From NCBI RefSeq assembly GCF_015627125.1, contig NZ_VTDO01000001.1, forward strand, positions 496,001 to 560,000: 64,000 nucleotides of DNA. The letters run 5' to 3'. This DNA is from Acinetobacter rathckeae. Its GTDB lineage: Bacteria; Pseudomonadota; Gammaproteobacteria; Pseudomonadales; Moraxellaceae. Positions 1 to 9,708 of the stretch are shown here, piece by piece. Positions within the stretch are counted from its first letter, which is position 1, and the number at the start of each line of letters is the position of its first letter. A program made the translations under genes and the position numbers. Below the pieces are notes generated by a model that was not told the DNA's origin, searched no databases, and saw only the letters and a list, made by a program, of their open reading frames with translations.

Positions 1-1
1 A

Positions 2-643
2 GTGAATGAAGCTGACGTACCAAGTGCATTTTTACGTCCTGGTTCAAACCCACAACAGCAGGCATTATTGCTTGGTTATCAAATCTCACGTACCGACAGT
101 AATGACCCTCTTAACCCTGTGAAAGGCTTTAAACAAAGCTACAAAATACAGCTTGGCTCAAAGTCAGTTGTTTCAGATGCCAATATGGCCATTTTAAGTG
201 CTGACTGGGCAGGTATTTACTCTTTGGGGAGTAATTATGATCACCAATTTATCGCAAGTGCACAGTTGGCTTACATCTTTACCGATGACTTTGATAATGT
301 GCCATATAACCTGAGATTTTTTGCAGGTGGAGATCAAAGTTTAAGAGGCTTTGACTATAAGAGTCTATCGCCTGAAGAAAATGGCTATAAAATTGGTGGT
401 CAGGCTTTGGCTGTTGGGTCACTCGAATATAACTATCAATTTAAAGAAGGTTGGCGAGCAGCATTATTTACCGACTTTGGTAATGCCTATAACAAAGACT
501 TTAGCAATCCAATTGCTTACAGTGTTGGTGTAGGTATCCGCTGGCGTTCCCCGATTGGTCCGATTCGTTTAGATGTTGCTTCGGGTATTTCAGACCCAGG
601 TCACCCAATTCGACTACACTTCTTTATTGGTTCACAACTTTGA
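2..643 (+). CDS. tamA: TamA, outer-membrane translocation/assembly protein (C-terminal part)
   Basis: Partial gene; the reading frame is open at the left edge, so the N-terminal POTRA domains lie outside the window. The visible 213 residues are the Omp85/BamA-type 16-strand barrel end, with the family signature GGDQSLRGFDYKSLSP and a final segment PIGPIRLDVASG typical of the last strands. TamA sits in the outer membrane and works with the inner-membrane-anchored TamB to move lipids and some outer-membrane proteins across the periplasm. tamB follows after 19 bases in the same orientation, the usual tamAB operon. Confident in family; the TamA rather than BamA call rests on the tamB neighbour. 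Confidence 0.9.
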   Translation: MNEADVPSAFLRPGSNPQQQALLLGYQISRTDSNDPLNPVKGFKQSYKIQLGSKSVVSDANMAILSADWAGIYSLGSNYDHQFIASAQLAYIFTDDFDNVPYNLRFFAGGDQSLRGFDYKSLSPEENGYKIGGQALAVGSLEYNYQFKEGWRAALFTDFGNAYNKDFSNPIAYSVGVGIRWRSPIGPIRLDVASGISDPGHPIRLHFFIGSQL

Positions 644-662
644 TTTTGGGGTAACGTACTCA

Positions 663-3600
663 ATGACAATGCTTGAAGACAACACACAACAACAACCACA
701 ACGTAGTTGGTTAAAGCGTATTCTTTGGTCAGTTCTCGGCACATTAATTGTTCTGTTTGTTGCGTTAGCGATTATGTTTTCTACAGACCGTGGCAGTCAG
801 TTCTTACTTGATCGGGTGTTGAAAAATCAAAGTATGATGAGTTATCAATATGAAAGTGGTAGCTTTTTGTCGGGGTTAATGCTAAAAAATTTAGATATTC
901 ATTTAACGGATTTAGACGTTAAAATGAAGCATGCCAATGTGGTGATTGGTTGGCGTGCGATTTTCAATAAAGAAGTCCATTTTTACAAAGCCAATATCCA
1001 AGAATTGCAAATTATTAATAAAAAGCCACCGAAAAATACGCCATTTGATTTCGCAGTCATAGACATGCCAGTGACGTTGCGTTTAGACCATGCAAATGTA
1101 GATAAACTTGAGTTAAAAACCACGACATCAAGTACAGAGATTAAAAATATTCAGTTAAACAATACCCTATGGAAAGGGACGAAGCTGAGTTTTAAAAATA
1201 CCTCATTAAACATACTTGACCAAGTTCTTGTAAAACAGGCCAATGGTCAGATGGACTTTCAACATAAATATCCATTACAAGCGACTGCTCAGGTCGATTT
1301 GCCATCACTTCATGCCATGAATATTAAAGATATTTTTGTTGATGTTCGAGGCACGTTAGATGCTTTGGCGACAGGTTTTGCAGTAAATACGCCTGATTTG
1401 CTCACAGGGCGTATGCTGATACACCCTGTACGAGATAACGTACCCATGCAGGGTCAGATAAATTTTAATCAATATCATTGGCCGATTGCCACAGATCAAA
1501 AGCTATTTACAGAAGCCGGTATTGCCCGCCTACAGGGTACTGCATCTGAAATGAATATCCATTTAAGTACAGATCTACAAGGCGTAGATGTACCTAAAGG
1601 GCAGTATCAAAGTGAGCTGAATGTAGACTATGTGCATCAATTAAATATTAAGCAGTTTACAGGCCAACTCATGGGTGGAACGCTTGATTTAAATGGTGTT
1701 TTAAATTGGGATAAAGCGCTCGCATGGGATATTAAAGGTACGCTTCAAGGCTTAAAGGCCACTGAAAAATCTATTCCGCAACAACTACAAGCCTATTTGC
1801 CACCAAACATGAATGGAAAACTCGGTGCAACAGGGTCACTCGATCAAGGTATGCATTTAAATGCATTCGTTGACTTTGATAAGTATGAGAAAATTCAGCT
1901 TAAGCTTAATCAAGCAGTACAACAAGACCCTAAAAAAGCACCGCCGTTAAATGTATTGGTGAACTGGCAGAATATGAACCGCAGTTTTCCATCGGTGGGG
2001 TGGCTGAATAGCCCGCAAGGCGAGGCAACAATACGCCTAAGCGATCAAAATACTGAGCTTTCAGCATCTGCAAAAATTGTTCAACATGCACAATCTGTAT
2101 TACCTGAAGGGCTGTATCAGACGAAAGCCATGTTAAAAGGTGACCATGTAGATGTGAGTGAGCTCAAACTCGTCACGCCACAAGGCGGTTTAACTGGTCA
2201 AGCCCAAGTCGATTTACCGACAAAAAAACAGCAATTAAAGTGGACAGCCCAACTGTTTGTAAAAAACTTTAATCCACAAACTGTATCTGCTAGTGCTCCT
2301 TTAGATGTATTAAATGGTGAAATACATGCCAATGGTTATGCAAAAAATAATGACCAATTTATTGAGTTAAATCGCATAGACTTAACTGGGCAATTGGCAC
2401 AGCAAAAAGAAATAGTACACTTAACAGGCAAAAGTACCACAGCCGTTTTAATGAATGATGAAAAACATGGCGGTGGGTTAAAAGGCTATGGGGTTGTGTA
2501 CGATGGTAAATTGACATCAAGCCAATATCAAGGTGCTGATGGTGTGTTGAGTTTTAAAGTTTCAGGTACGCCAAGTAGTGTGGAGATTAATCGTTTTCAG
2601 CATGATGGCGTGGCAGGAAAAATATTAGCCAATGGTAAAGTGAATTTCACAAAAGGCGTGGCGTGGGATATTAATACATCGCTGATTCGATTCAAACCAC
2701 AATACTTTGTATCCAATGTTCGTGGTGAGGTGTCGGGTGTGGTCAACTCCACAGGGGTATGGGCAGATCATGCACAACATATTCGTATTAATGATTTGAA
2801 TTTAGCAGGGACAATTAATAATCAAATATTACGAGGCAAAGGTAAGCTTAGCCTTGTTATGAATAACAAAGACAATACACTGATTCCGCAACAGTTTGAA
2901 GCCAATGATTTCTTTTTAGCCTATGCGGGTAACCAAGCACAGATTACGGGGAATGCACAAAAGCTACAAGTCAAATTAAATGCTCCTTATTTAAACCGAG
3001 TGTATAACGGATTAAGAGGGCGTGCCTATGGTGTGGTGAATGTGCAAACGCAACCGAACATTCAAGCCATTGCCAATTTAAATGTAGATGGTTTTGGTTT
3101 TGGCGATCAGCTTAATGTTGAAAAAATCCGCTTGCGTGGAGAGTTGCCTACATCAGAAACCACACCAACCAAATTACAAGCTGAAATTGATGGCCTAAAC
3201 TATGGCGAACGGCAAATTCAATATGGTGCCGTGACTATTTCAGGTACACCTAAAGCACATTTGGTGAGCGTACAAGGTTGGAATAAGTACTCTAAATTGT
3301 ATGTGCAACTCAGTGGTGGGTTTAATCAAGATCATGACTGGCTAGGGCAAATTCAAAAAGGGAATTTTGATTCACTGAGAGCATCATTAAAACAGCAACA
3401 AAATGCCAATGTAGTCTACAGAGCAGCCACGCAACATTTATATATTAGTGAGCACTGTTGGGCGAGCAACCAAAGCCAATTGTGTTTTGATAAACCAATA
3501 CAGGCAAGTCCAAAACAAGGTGATATTTCATTCATTGCAAACCGTTTAAATCTTAGCGACTTTGCCGCTTTTATGCCAGATGGTTTGGCTATGACAGGCG

Positions 3601-5162
3601 AGTTGAATGGTTATGCAAAAGCCAATTGGGAACAAGGTAAAGCCCCACATTTAGATGCAAAAATTACTGCACAAAATGGCCGTATAGGTATAACCTCAGA
3701 TGACCCAGACGATGCGGCAACCACTACGAGCTATCAACAACTCAGTGTTTTTGCACGAAGTGTTGCAGAAGGTTTGCAGGTCAGATTTGATGTTAAAACA
3801 CAAAATATTGGTAATGGTTATGCCAGTGTGACCATAGACCCTTATAAAGACCAATTGCCTATGCAGGGCGAAGCCGCATTTTCACAAGTAGATTTACAGT
3901 TCTTAAAGCCGTTTATACCCGATGCACGCCGTATTGGTGGGACGTTAGATTTTGCTGCGAAAATTAATGGTACAGTGTCTAAGCCATTGGTCACAGGTGA
4001 TCTTCGCTTAAAAGATGGTCTGATTAGCATGATCTCCACGCCTGTGAACTTAAATAATATTCAAATGTATTCTGCGATACGTCAAGATCAGGCTACCATT
4101 ATGGGCATATTTAATAGTGGGCCTGGCGTAGGTAAAATAGATGGTCTAGTGTCTTGGCGTAATGACCCGCATATACAGCTGAAAGTACAGGGTGAAAATT
4201 TATTGGTGAAACAAGCACCATTAATCACGGCACTGGTCAACACAGTCATGAATGTGGATTTATATCCAAACCAACGTAGTGTGACGGTGAAAGGTAATAT
4301 TGAAGTGCCACGTGCGATTATTAATATGCCTGAAACAAGCCCAGATGTGATTAATGTGTCATCAGATGCCCGTGTTGTACGTGGTGGTGAAGACTTGATT
4401 GCCGTACTTAAAGCGGCTAAGCCGTGGAATGTGCAAGCAGATATTGACTTTTCTTTGGGTGATCGAGTGATTTTCCAAGGCTTTAATAGTCGTATTCCAC
4501 TTACAGGTCGACTGTACTTATCACAACGTGGTTTAGAAACAGCCATGAGTGCAAATGGTGCGATTGGCGTCAGCCAAAAAGTTAAAATTGAGTCTTACGG
4601 GCAAACCTTAGACTTAAACCGTGCGATTGCTCGATTTAATGGGCCACTTGCGAATCCAACTTTAGATATAGACACTACGAAAAAAATATCGAATACCACA
4701 CTTGGTGTGCGTATTACAGGTACTGCAACAACCCCAAATATTCAGATTTATAACGATGGTGGGTTGTCTGAACAAGAAGCACTTAACGCATTACTTACAG
4801 GACGAATTAACCAAGGGAGTAGTAGTTTAAGTCAAACAGAAGGCTTTAAGTCGGATGTGAATAATACACTTGCTGCAGCGGGTATTAGTTTAGGTTTAGG
4901 TGGAACACGTGCTTTCACTAATCAAATAGGCCACGCTTTTGGTTTAAGTGGTTTAGCTTTAGACGCACAAGGCACAGGTGATGACACACAAGTGAGCGTC
5001 ACAGGGTATATTACCCCAGACTTATATTTAAGATATGGTGTGGGTGTATTTACAGCAGTAAATAAATTAACCTTAAGATATCAAATAAACAAACGCTTAT
5101 ATTTAGAAGCCAGTGAATCTGTTGAACGTGCTGTAGATATCTTCTACAACTGGCGTTTTTGA
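663..5162 (+). CDS. tamB: TamB, AsmA-like inner-membrane/periplasmic translocation protein
   Basis: A protein of about 1499 residues with one N-terminal membrane segment (about residues 20-39) followed by a very long beta-rich region and a C-terminal TamB/DUF490 domain (about the last 350 residues, including the GLSEQEALNALLTGR segment typical of the family, and ending in F). TamB spans the periplasm as a hydrophobic groove and partners TamA. The frame is open upstream to 573, inside tamA, but the ATG at 663 follows a GGGGTA stretch and gives the expected short cytoplasmic N-terminus before the membrane helix; the ATG at 669 is also possible. Length is somewhat above the E. coli protein. Confidence 0.93.
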   Translation: MTMLEDNTQQQPQRSWLKRILWSVLGTLIVLFVALAIMFSTDRGSQFLLDRVLKNQSMMSYQYESGSFLSGLMLKNLDIHLTDLDVKMKHANVVIGWRAIFNKEVHFYKANIQELQIINKKPPKNTPFDFAVIDMPVTLRLDHANVDKLELKTTTSSTEIKNIQLNNTLWKGTKLSFKNTSLNILDQVLVKQANGQMDFQHKYPLQATAQVDLPSLHAMNIKDIFVDVRGTLDALATGFAVNTPDLLTGRMLIHPVRDNVPMQGQINFNQYHWPIATDQKLFTEAGIARLQGTASEMNIHLSTDLQGVDVPKGQYQSELNVDYVHQLNIKQFTGQLMGGTLDLNGVLNWDKALAWDIKGTLQGLKATEKSIPQQLQAYLPPNMNGKLGATGSLDQGMHLNAFVDFDKYEKIQLKLNQAVQQDPKKAPPLNVLVNWQNMNRSFPSVGWLNSPQGEATIRLSDQNTELSASAKIVQHAQSVLPEGLYQTKAMLKGDHVDVSELKLVTPQGGLTGQAQVDLPTKKQQLKWTAQLFVKNFNPQTVSASAPLDVLNGEIHANGYAKNNDQFIELNRIDLTGQLAQQKEIVHLTGKSTTAVLMNDEKHGGGLKGYGVVYDGKLTSSQYQGADGVLSFKVSGTPSSVEINRFQHDGVAGKILANGKVNFTKGVAWDINTSLIRFKPQYFVSNVRGEVSGVVNSTGVWADHAQHIRINDLNLAGTINNQILRGKGKLSLVMNNKDNTLIPQQFEANDFFLAYAGNQAQITGNAQKLQVKLNAPYLNRVYNGLRGRAYGVVNVQTQPNIQAIANLNVDGFGFGDQLNVEKIRLRGELPTSETTPTKLQAEIDGLNYGERQIQYGAVTISGTPKAHLVSVQGWNKYSKLYVQLSGGFNQDHDWLGQIQKGNFDSLRASLKQQQNANVVYRAATQHLYISEHCWASNQSQLCFDKPIQASPKQGDISFIANRLNLSDFAAFMPDGLAMTGELNGYAKANWEQGKAPHLDAKITAQNGRIGITSDDPDDAATTTSYQQLSVFARSVAEGLQVRFDVKTQNIGNGYASVTIDPYKDQLPMQGEAAFSQVDLQFLKPFIPDARRIGGTLDFAAKINGTVSKPLVTGDLRLKDGLISMISTPVNLNNIQMYSAIRQDQATIMGIFNSGPGVGKIDGLVSWRNDPHIQLKVQGENLLVKQAPLITALVNTVMNVDLYPNQRSVTVKGNIEVPRAIINMPETSPDVINVSSDARVVRGGEDLIAVLKAAKPWNVQADIDFSLGDRVIFQGFNSRIPLTGRLYLSQRGLETAMSANGAIGVSQKVKIESYGQTLDLNRAIARFNGPLANPTLDIDTTKKISNTTLGVRITGTATTPNIQIYNDGGLSEQEALNALLTGRINQGSSSLSQTEGFKSDVNNTLAAAGISLGLGGTRAFTNQIGHAFGLSGLALDAQGTGDDTQVSVTGYITPDLYLRYGVGVFTAVNKLTLRYQINKRLYLEASESVERAVDIFYNWRF

Positions 5163-5195
5163 TTGGGCGACAAAGCGGTAAATTTTGGAGTAGTA

Positions 5196-5531
5196 ATGAA
5201 AAAAGTATTTTTACTTGGCTTGGTTGCTTTAAGCCTTATTGGTTGTGGTCAGAAAAAAGTTCTGAGTGATAAAGAAGCATGGGAAGGTTTTTGTAAATCT
5301 GCTAAAGGTGCGGCTTTTAATATCATGACTGACCGTCAACAGGACATTACTAAAGATGCGGCTTTAGAACATGTTAAAAAAGTTCAGCAGCCTCATGCGC
5401 AAAAGTATTTAATTAGCCTCATTGATGAAGCATATAACATACCCATTTATGAGCAAATGCAGAAAAAAGAGCAAGCCATGGATGATTTCTCCAAAGGTCG
5501 TAATGAGCAATGTTTAGCTCAGACACCATAA
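5196..5531 (+). CDS. small lipoprotein, unknown function
   Basis: A 111-residue protein with a short signal peptide ending in a lipobox (LIGC) so the Cys should be lipidated. The mature part is hydrophilic and mostly helical with a run of Lys and Gln and two further Cys. The frame is open from 5163, directly after the tamB stop, but the ATG at 5196 is preceded by GGAG and opens a proper signal peptide. It lies 33 bases after tamB and before a terminator, so it probably ends the tamAB transcript. I do not recognise the family. Confidence 0.75.
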   Translation: MKKVFLLGLVALSLIGCGQKKVLSDKEAWEGFCKSAKGAAFNIMTDRQQDITKDAALEHVKKVQQPHAQKYLISLIDEAYNIPIYEQMQKKEQAMDDFSKGRNEQCLAQTP

Positions 5532-5537
5532 GTACTT

Positions 5538-5567
5538 AAAAAACCATCAATTTTGATGGTTTTTTTA
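5538..5567 (+). terminator. intrinsic terminator after the tamAB-lipoprotein operon
   Basis: AACCATCAA and TTGATGGTT form a perfect stem and run into a T tract just after the lipoprotein stop codon. Confidence 0.85.
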
Positions 5568-5739
5568 TGACAATAAATAACACGCATTTGTCACAAAAGA
5601 GTTACATTCTTATGTATATATCTACTTGTGTGATGGTCGATAAAAAACTATGATTTTAAGAATACTTTAAGTCTACGCCATAAGTAGCTCACGTATTTAA
5701 AAAACCAAAATATCGTCTTTTATAATTGTCAGGTAGTGT

Positions 5740-6924
5740 ATGAAGCCATTAAGTAAGTTATTTATTGCATTAAGTTTATCTGTGCCATTGTTAACAGGCA
5801 CAACATCGTTTGCGGAGAACAACAGTATGGTTCAACAAGGGCAAAAATTCTTAGTAGGCACATGGACTGGTCTACCAGAGGGCTCTAAAGTTTCATCACA
5901 CATTGCAAGTGAGGGGCTGTATACAGTACAACTGAATCAAGATGGAAGTTTACTGCCAATTAGTGAGCTGAAAGTACCACACCCATCTTGGATTACATTT
6001 TCAAAAGATCATCGCTTTGCATATGTGACCAATGAAATGGAAAAAGGGCGTGTGACAGCCCTTGCCGTTGATGCCAATGGTGAGCTAAAAAAATTAAATG
6101 ATGTAAGTAGTTTAGGCGATCATCCAACCCATTCAACACTGTCCCCAGATGGAAAATACTTATTAGTGGCGAATTACTCTGTTGAGCCGAAGAATTCTGG
6201 TGTGGTGGTACTTCCTATTTTGGCCAACGGTGAGTTGGGCGAAGCTGTACAAAATATTCCATATTTAGAGGGAAGTAATGTGGTTGCAGGCCGTCAAAAG
6301 TCTGGTCATGCACACTCGGTGACGTTCTCTCCAGATGGTAAAACAGTATATGCAGCAGATTTAGGTGCAGATGTCGTAAAAGCATATGATTATCAACCGA
6401 CTAAAAAAGAACCATTGAAAGCCAATAAAGCCAAAGACTTAGTTTTTCCTAAAGGCAGTGGCCCAAGACATTTGGTGTTTTCAGATAATGGCAAATTTGC
6501 ATATGTAACGAGCGAAATGTCTGCTGAAGTGACTGTATTTGCAGATAAAAATAATAAGCTGGTTGAAGTTCAGCGCGTTGCACTTTCTGAAACAGGTCAT
6601 GAGTCACATAAAAGTGCATCAGGTTTGGCTTTTTCTCCAGATCAACAGTTTTTATATGTAGGTAACCGTAAAGAAATCAACGAAATTGTTGCTTATAAAG
6701 TGGATCAAAGCACTGGGCAATTGGCACTTGTAGGACGTTATTCAAGTAGTGGATTAGAACCTAGAGCTTTTTCTATTGATCCATCGGGTAACTACTTAAT
6801 TGTCTCAAATGTAAACTCTCATACGGTGAGTGAATTTAAACGAAACAAAACTACAGGTGCATTAAAGTCAACGCGTATTGCACTACAAATTGGGCAGCCA
6901 ACAGACATTAAGTTTATTCCTTAG
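5740..6924 (+). CDS. secreted lactonase-family beta-propeller protein (6-phosphogluconolactonase-like)
   Basis: 394 residues with a signal peptide (cleavage expected after TTSFA, near residue 25) and a seven-bladed propeller of the YbhE/Pgl lactonase family: repeated blades with SPDGK and FAYVTNE/FAYVTSE motifs, and the typical GSGPRHLVFSDNGKFAYV stretch. Cytosolic members hydrolyse 6-phosphogluconolactone; a periplasmic location here suggests another lactone. Because this organism carries a periplasm-facing PQQ glucose dehydrogenase (gcd, 34107), glucono-1,5-lactone is a sensible substrate, but that is inference. Single gene with its own 200-base upstream gap and a shared terminator with rbsK. 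Confidence 0.8.
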   Translation: MKPLSKLFIALSLSVPLLTGTTSFAENNSMVQQGQKFLVGTWTGLPEGSKVSSHIASEGLYTVQLNQDGSLLPISELKVPHPSWITFSKDHRFAYVTNEMEKGRVTALAVDANGELKKLNDVSSLGDHPTHSTLSPDGKYLLVANYSVEPKNSGVVVLPILANGELGEAVQNIPYLEGSNVVAGRQKSGHAHSVTFSPDGKTVYAADLGADVVKAYDYQPTKKEPLKANKAKDLVFPKGSGPRHLVFSDNGKFAYVTSEMSAEVTVFADKNNKLVEVQRVALSETGHESHKSASGLAFSPDQQFLYVGNRKEINEIVAYKVDQSTGQLALVGRYSSSGLEPRAFSIDPSGNYLIVSNVNSHTVSEFKRNKTTGALKSTRIALQIGQPTDIKFIP

Positions 6925-6949
6925 TTTTGCTGACTTTACTGAATAAATC

Positions 6950-6992
6950 ATAAAAAAAAGGGTGCGTTTTACAACACACCCTTTTTTTTTAT
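6950..6992. terminator. bidirectional terminator between the lactonase gene and rbsK
   Basis: A-tract, GGGTG ... CACCC stem and T-tract (stem at 6960-6964 and 6977-6981) lie between two convergent genes, usable on both strands. Confidence 0.85.
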
Positions 6993-7924
6993 TTATTTTG
7001 TGCCAAAAAAGCATCAATTTCTGTGCGCCAAGGTACAGAGGGTTGAGCTCCTTTTCGAGTGACGGCAATGGCTGCTGCAGCATTGGCGAATTGAGCTGCT
7101 TCGGCAGGTGTTTTATTTTCTAATAGTGCTGTCATAAATGCACCATTAAATGTATCGCCTGCTGCAATGGTATCAATCGCATTGACCTTAAAGCCCGAGA
7201 TGAGTTGCCCTTGGTTTTCTTCGCTGAGCCAAACACCACGTGACCCCATGGTAATAACAACAGTTTTTATGCCTTTGCTATGTAAAATATGGGCAGCTTC
7301 TGCAGCATCACTTTCGTTGTGAATAATTTTACCGGTTAAACTCAGCGCTTCGGTTTCATTTGGAGTGATAATATCAACTAGTCGCAGTAACTCTTCAGGT
7401 AGCTCACGGGCAGGTGCAGGGTTTAGAATGACTTTTACATTTTCTTGTTGTGCGATTTTACAGGCTTCTATAATGCTATCTATTGGTGTTTCAAGTTGAA
7501 CCAATAAAGCATCTGCAGAGGTAATCAGGGCTTGATGGTCTTGAACGTACTTTGGAGACAATTTGGCATTGGCACCTGAGCAAATACCAATACAGTTTTC
7601 GGCTAAAGCATTGACAAAAATAAGGGCCACACCTGTCGTCTCCCCATTTACTGCAGAAACAGCTTGTGTATTGACCTGATCTTTTTCGAGCTGGGCTTTG
7701 ATGGAAGTACCAATCTCATCCTCACCTACGCAGGCAATAAAGTGTGTATCTGCACCACTGCGACCTGCAGCGACAGCTTGATTTGCACCTTTCCCACCAA
7801 ATGCAACTTGGTAAGCATTACCATGTAGTGTTTGCCCTGGGTGTGGAAAATGCTCTAATCTGAGTATATGATCTGCATTAATACTGCCAAGGACAACGAG
7901 CTTTTTTCTTAGGTAAGTGTTCAT
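6989..7924 (-). CDS. rbsK: ribokinase
   Basis: 311-residue PfkB-family sugar kinase. The first PfkB signature GGKGANQAVAAGRSG is near residue 43 and the second, DTIAAGDTFNGAF with the catalytic Asp, near residue 250; LGSINAD at the N-terminus is typical of ribokinase. It phosphorylates D-ribose to ribose-5-phosphate. The gene points away from nupC and the nucleoside hydrolase, whose reaction releases ribose, so it fits as the last step of nucleoside ribose use. No ribose ABC transporter is next to it, which supports intracellular ribose as the substrate. Confidence 0.9.
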   Translation of the reverse strand: MNTYLRKKLVVLGSINADHILRLEHFPHPGQTLHGNAYQVAFGGKGANQAVAAGRSGADTHFIACVGEDEIGTSIKAQLEKDQVNTQAVSAVNGETTGVALIFVNALAENCIGICSGANAKLSPKYVQDHQALITSADALLVQLETPIDSIIEACKIAQQENVKVILNPAPARELPEELLRLVDIITPNETEALSLTGKIIHNESDAAEAAHILHSKGIKTVVITMGSRGVWLSEENQGQLISGFKVNAIDTIAAGDTFNGAFMTALLENKTPAEAAQFANAAAAIAVTRKGAQPSVPWRTEIDAFLAQNK

Positions 7925-8389
7925 GAATTACTTAATCTGAGTTCATTTGATGGGAATGATACCTTTTTTCAATCGCTTGTTCACTGTTTGAAATGCATCT
8001 GATTTTATTTTTCTTTGAAATTGTTGAACAACTGAGCAGTGCCCAAAGTATGACGCTAAATATGTGTAAAAGCTGAACGAGTAAAGTGAGATTTGTTAAA
8101 AATAGTCGATATTTTTACCTAAATTTGCTAAATTGTTTTTCCTTAAGAAGTAATTAAAATTAAGTCACTGTTTTTATAGGACTTAATTTTAATTACTTCT
8201 TTTTTATGGGTGTTGTGCTTATATTTTGGCTTAATTATTGCTTAAATTAAACATCTGGTTTTTACTCAGAAAAAAGATGTTTAATTTTTACACCACTTAT
8301 TATTGTTTAATTTAAATATTGTAGCATAACTGTTTCTTTGGGCTTAAAGAATAAGCCAGTACAGGGGGCTATGTTACGGAGAGAAAAAT
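7925..8389. promoter_or_regulatory. rbsK-nupC intergenic region with multiple hairpins (possible leader/attenuator)
   Basis: 465 bases without a gene. It holds a perfect 22-bp inverted repeat (8145-8166 with 8180-8201) followed by T-tract, a second terminator-like stem (TTAAACATCT 8247-8256 with AGATGTTTAA 8275-8284, then TTTTT), a competing pairing of 8242-8253 with 8304-8315, and a small GGCTTA/TAAGCC hairpin at 8341-8357 close to the nupC start. An odd-centred palindrome TTGTTGAACAA is at 8021-8031. Arrangement suggests transcriptional control of nupC by leader structure or by a palindrome-binding regulator; no known riboswitch core was recognised. Confidence 0.45.
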
Positions 8390-9640
8390 ATGTCTGAATA
8401 CCGTGGCTTAATTGGAATATTAGTTTTACTACTTATTGGCTATATCTTTTCAAATAATAAACGTATGATTAAATTGCGTACCATTTTACCCGCATTGGGG
8501 TTGCAGTTTGCATTGGGTATTTTAATTTTATATGTACCTATGGGCAAATATTTATTTGAACAATTGGCGATTGGTTTCAATAAAGTCATTGGTTATGCAG
8601 ATGCGGGGAGTAGCTTTTTATTTGGTGCGTTAGTTGGCCCACAAATGAACACTGTATTTAATGGTGCAGGCTTTATTTTTGCTTTTAAAGTGTTACCAAC
8701 CATTGTATTTGTAACTGCACTGATTTCAATTTTGTACTATCTCAAAATTATGGGTTTTCTCATTCGTATTTTAGGTGGTGCATTTCAAAAAATATTAAAT
8801 ATTAGTAAAGTTGAATCTTTTGCTGCGGTAACTACTATTTTTATTGGTCAAAATGAACTGCCTGCTGCACTGCGTCCATTTTTATTAAAAATGAATAAAA
8901 ATGAGTTGTTTACTGTAATGTGTAGTGGTATGGCTGCAGTTTCAGGTTCGGTATTGGTTGGCTATGCAGGTATGGGTGTACCGTTAGAGTACTTACTGGC
9001 AGCATCTATTATGGCAATTCCAGGGGGTATTTTATTTGCACGTTTACTGAGTCCTGCAACTGAAGAAACACAAGTTGAAGTAAAAGAGCTGACTTTTGGT
9101 CATCAAAAACCTGCCAATATTATTGAAGCAGCGGCGAGCGGTTCAATGTTGGGTCTAAAAATTGCGGCAGGGGTTGGTACTGTCGTGATGGTCTTTGTTG
9201 GCTTATTGGCATTACTCAATGGTTTAGTTGGCGGACTAGGTGGCGTATTTGGCTTTTCTGGTTTATCAATTAACTCTATTTTTGGCTATATCTTGTCACC
9301 ATTGGCATATCTAATGGGCGTTGAGTGGAATGATGCATCACTTGCAGGGTCACTCTTGGGGCAAAAACTTGCAATCAATGAGTTTGTTGCTTACCTTGGT
9401 TTAGCACCACATTTAGCAGATCATACAATTTCACCACATGCCGCTGCGATTATTTCTTTTGGTCTATGTGGTTTTGCTAACTTTAGCTCTATTGGTATTG
9501 TTGTTGGTGCATTTAGTGTGGTTGAACCAAGTTTAAGCCCTGTTTTATCTAAACTTGCTTTTCGTGCATTGTTGGCAGCAACACTGTCTAACCTTATGAG
9601 TGCAACTATTGCAGGTCTTTGCCTTTCTTTTGCACTATAA
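8390..9640 (+). CDS. nupC: concentrative nucleoside transporter (NupC/CNT family)
   Basis: 416-residue integral membrane protein. CNT signatures are visible: GQNELPAALRPF in the middle, EFVAYLGL and GFANFSSIGI near the C-terminus, which line the nucleoside and cation sites. It imports nucleosides with H+ or Na+ across the inner membrane. It is the first gene of a three-gene run with an oxygenase and a nucleoside hydrolase, so the imported nucleoside is probably split and its ribose passed to RbsK. The start ATG follows GGAGAG. Expression may be controlled by the hairpin-rich leader upstream. Confidence 0.92.
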   Translation: MSEYRGLIGILVLLLIGYIFSNNKRMIKLRTILPALGLQFALGILILYVPMGKYLFEQLAIGFNKVIGYADAGSSFLFGALVGPQMNTVFNGAGFIFAFKVLPTIVFVTALISILYYLKIMGFLIRILGGAFQKILNISKVESFAAVTTIFIGQNELPAALRPFLLKMNKNELFTVMCSGMAAVSGSVLVGYAGMGVPLEYLLAASIMAIPGGILFARLLSPATEETQVEVKELTFGHQKPANIIEAAASGSMLGLKIAAGVGTVVMVFVGLLALLNGLVGGLGGVFGFSGLSINSIFGYILSPLAYLMGVEWNDASLAGSLLGQKLAINEFVAYLGLAPHLADHTISPHAAAIISFGLCGFANFSSIGIVVGAFSVVEPSLSPVLSKLAFRALLAATLSNLMSATIAGLCLSFAL

Positions 9641-9654
9641 ATTGGTCTGATATT

Positions 9655-9697
9655 GTTATGGTAGGTGTATCATGATTTTGGTCACCTACCTTATAAC
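9655..9697 (+). other. intercistronic hairpin between nupC and the oxygenase gene
   Basis: GGTAGGTG (9660-9667) pairs with CACCTACC (9683-9690), extended by GTTAT/ATAAC with a two-base bulge. There is no T tract, so it is more likely an mRNA-processing or stability element, or a weak attenuator, than a terminator. Confidence 0.5.
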
Positions 9698-9708
9698 AGG
9701 AGTAGTAC

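Noticed and set aside
4088..4546. 152-codon open frame on the minus strand inside tamB
   Set aside because: Antisense to a well-supported tamB; low-complexity product rich in Ser, Thr and Pro with no family signature or ribosome site.
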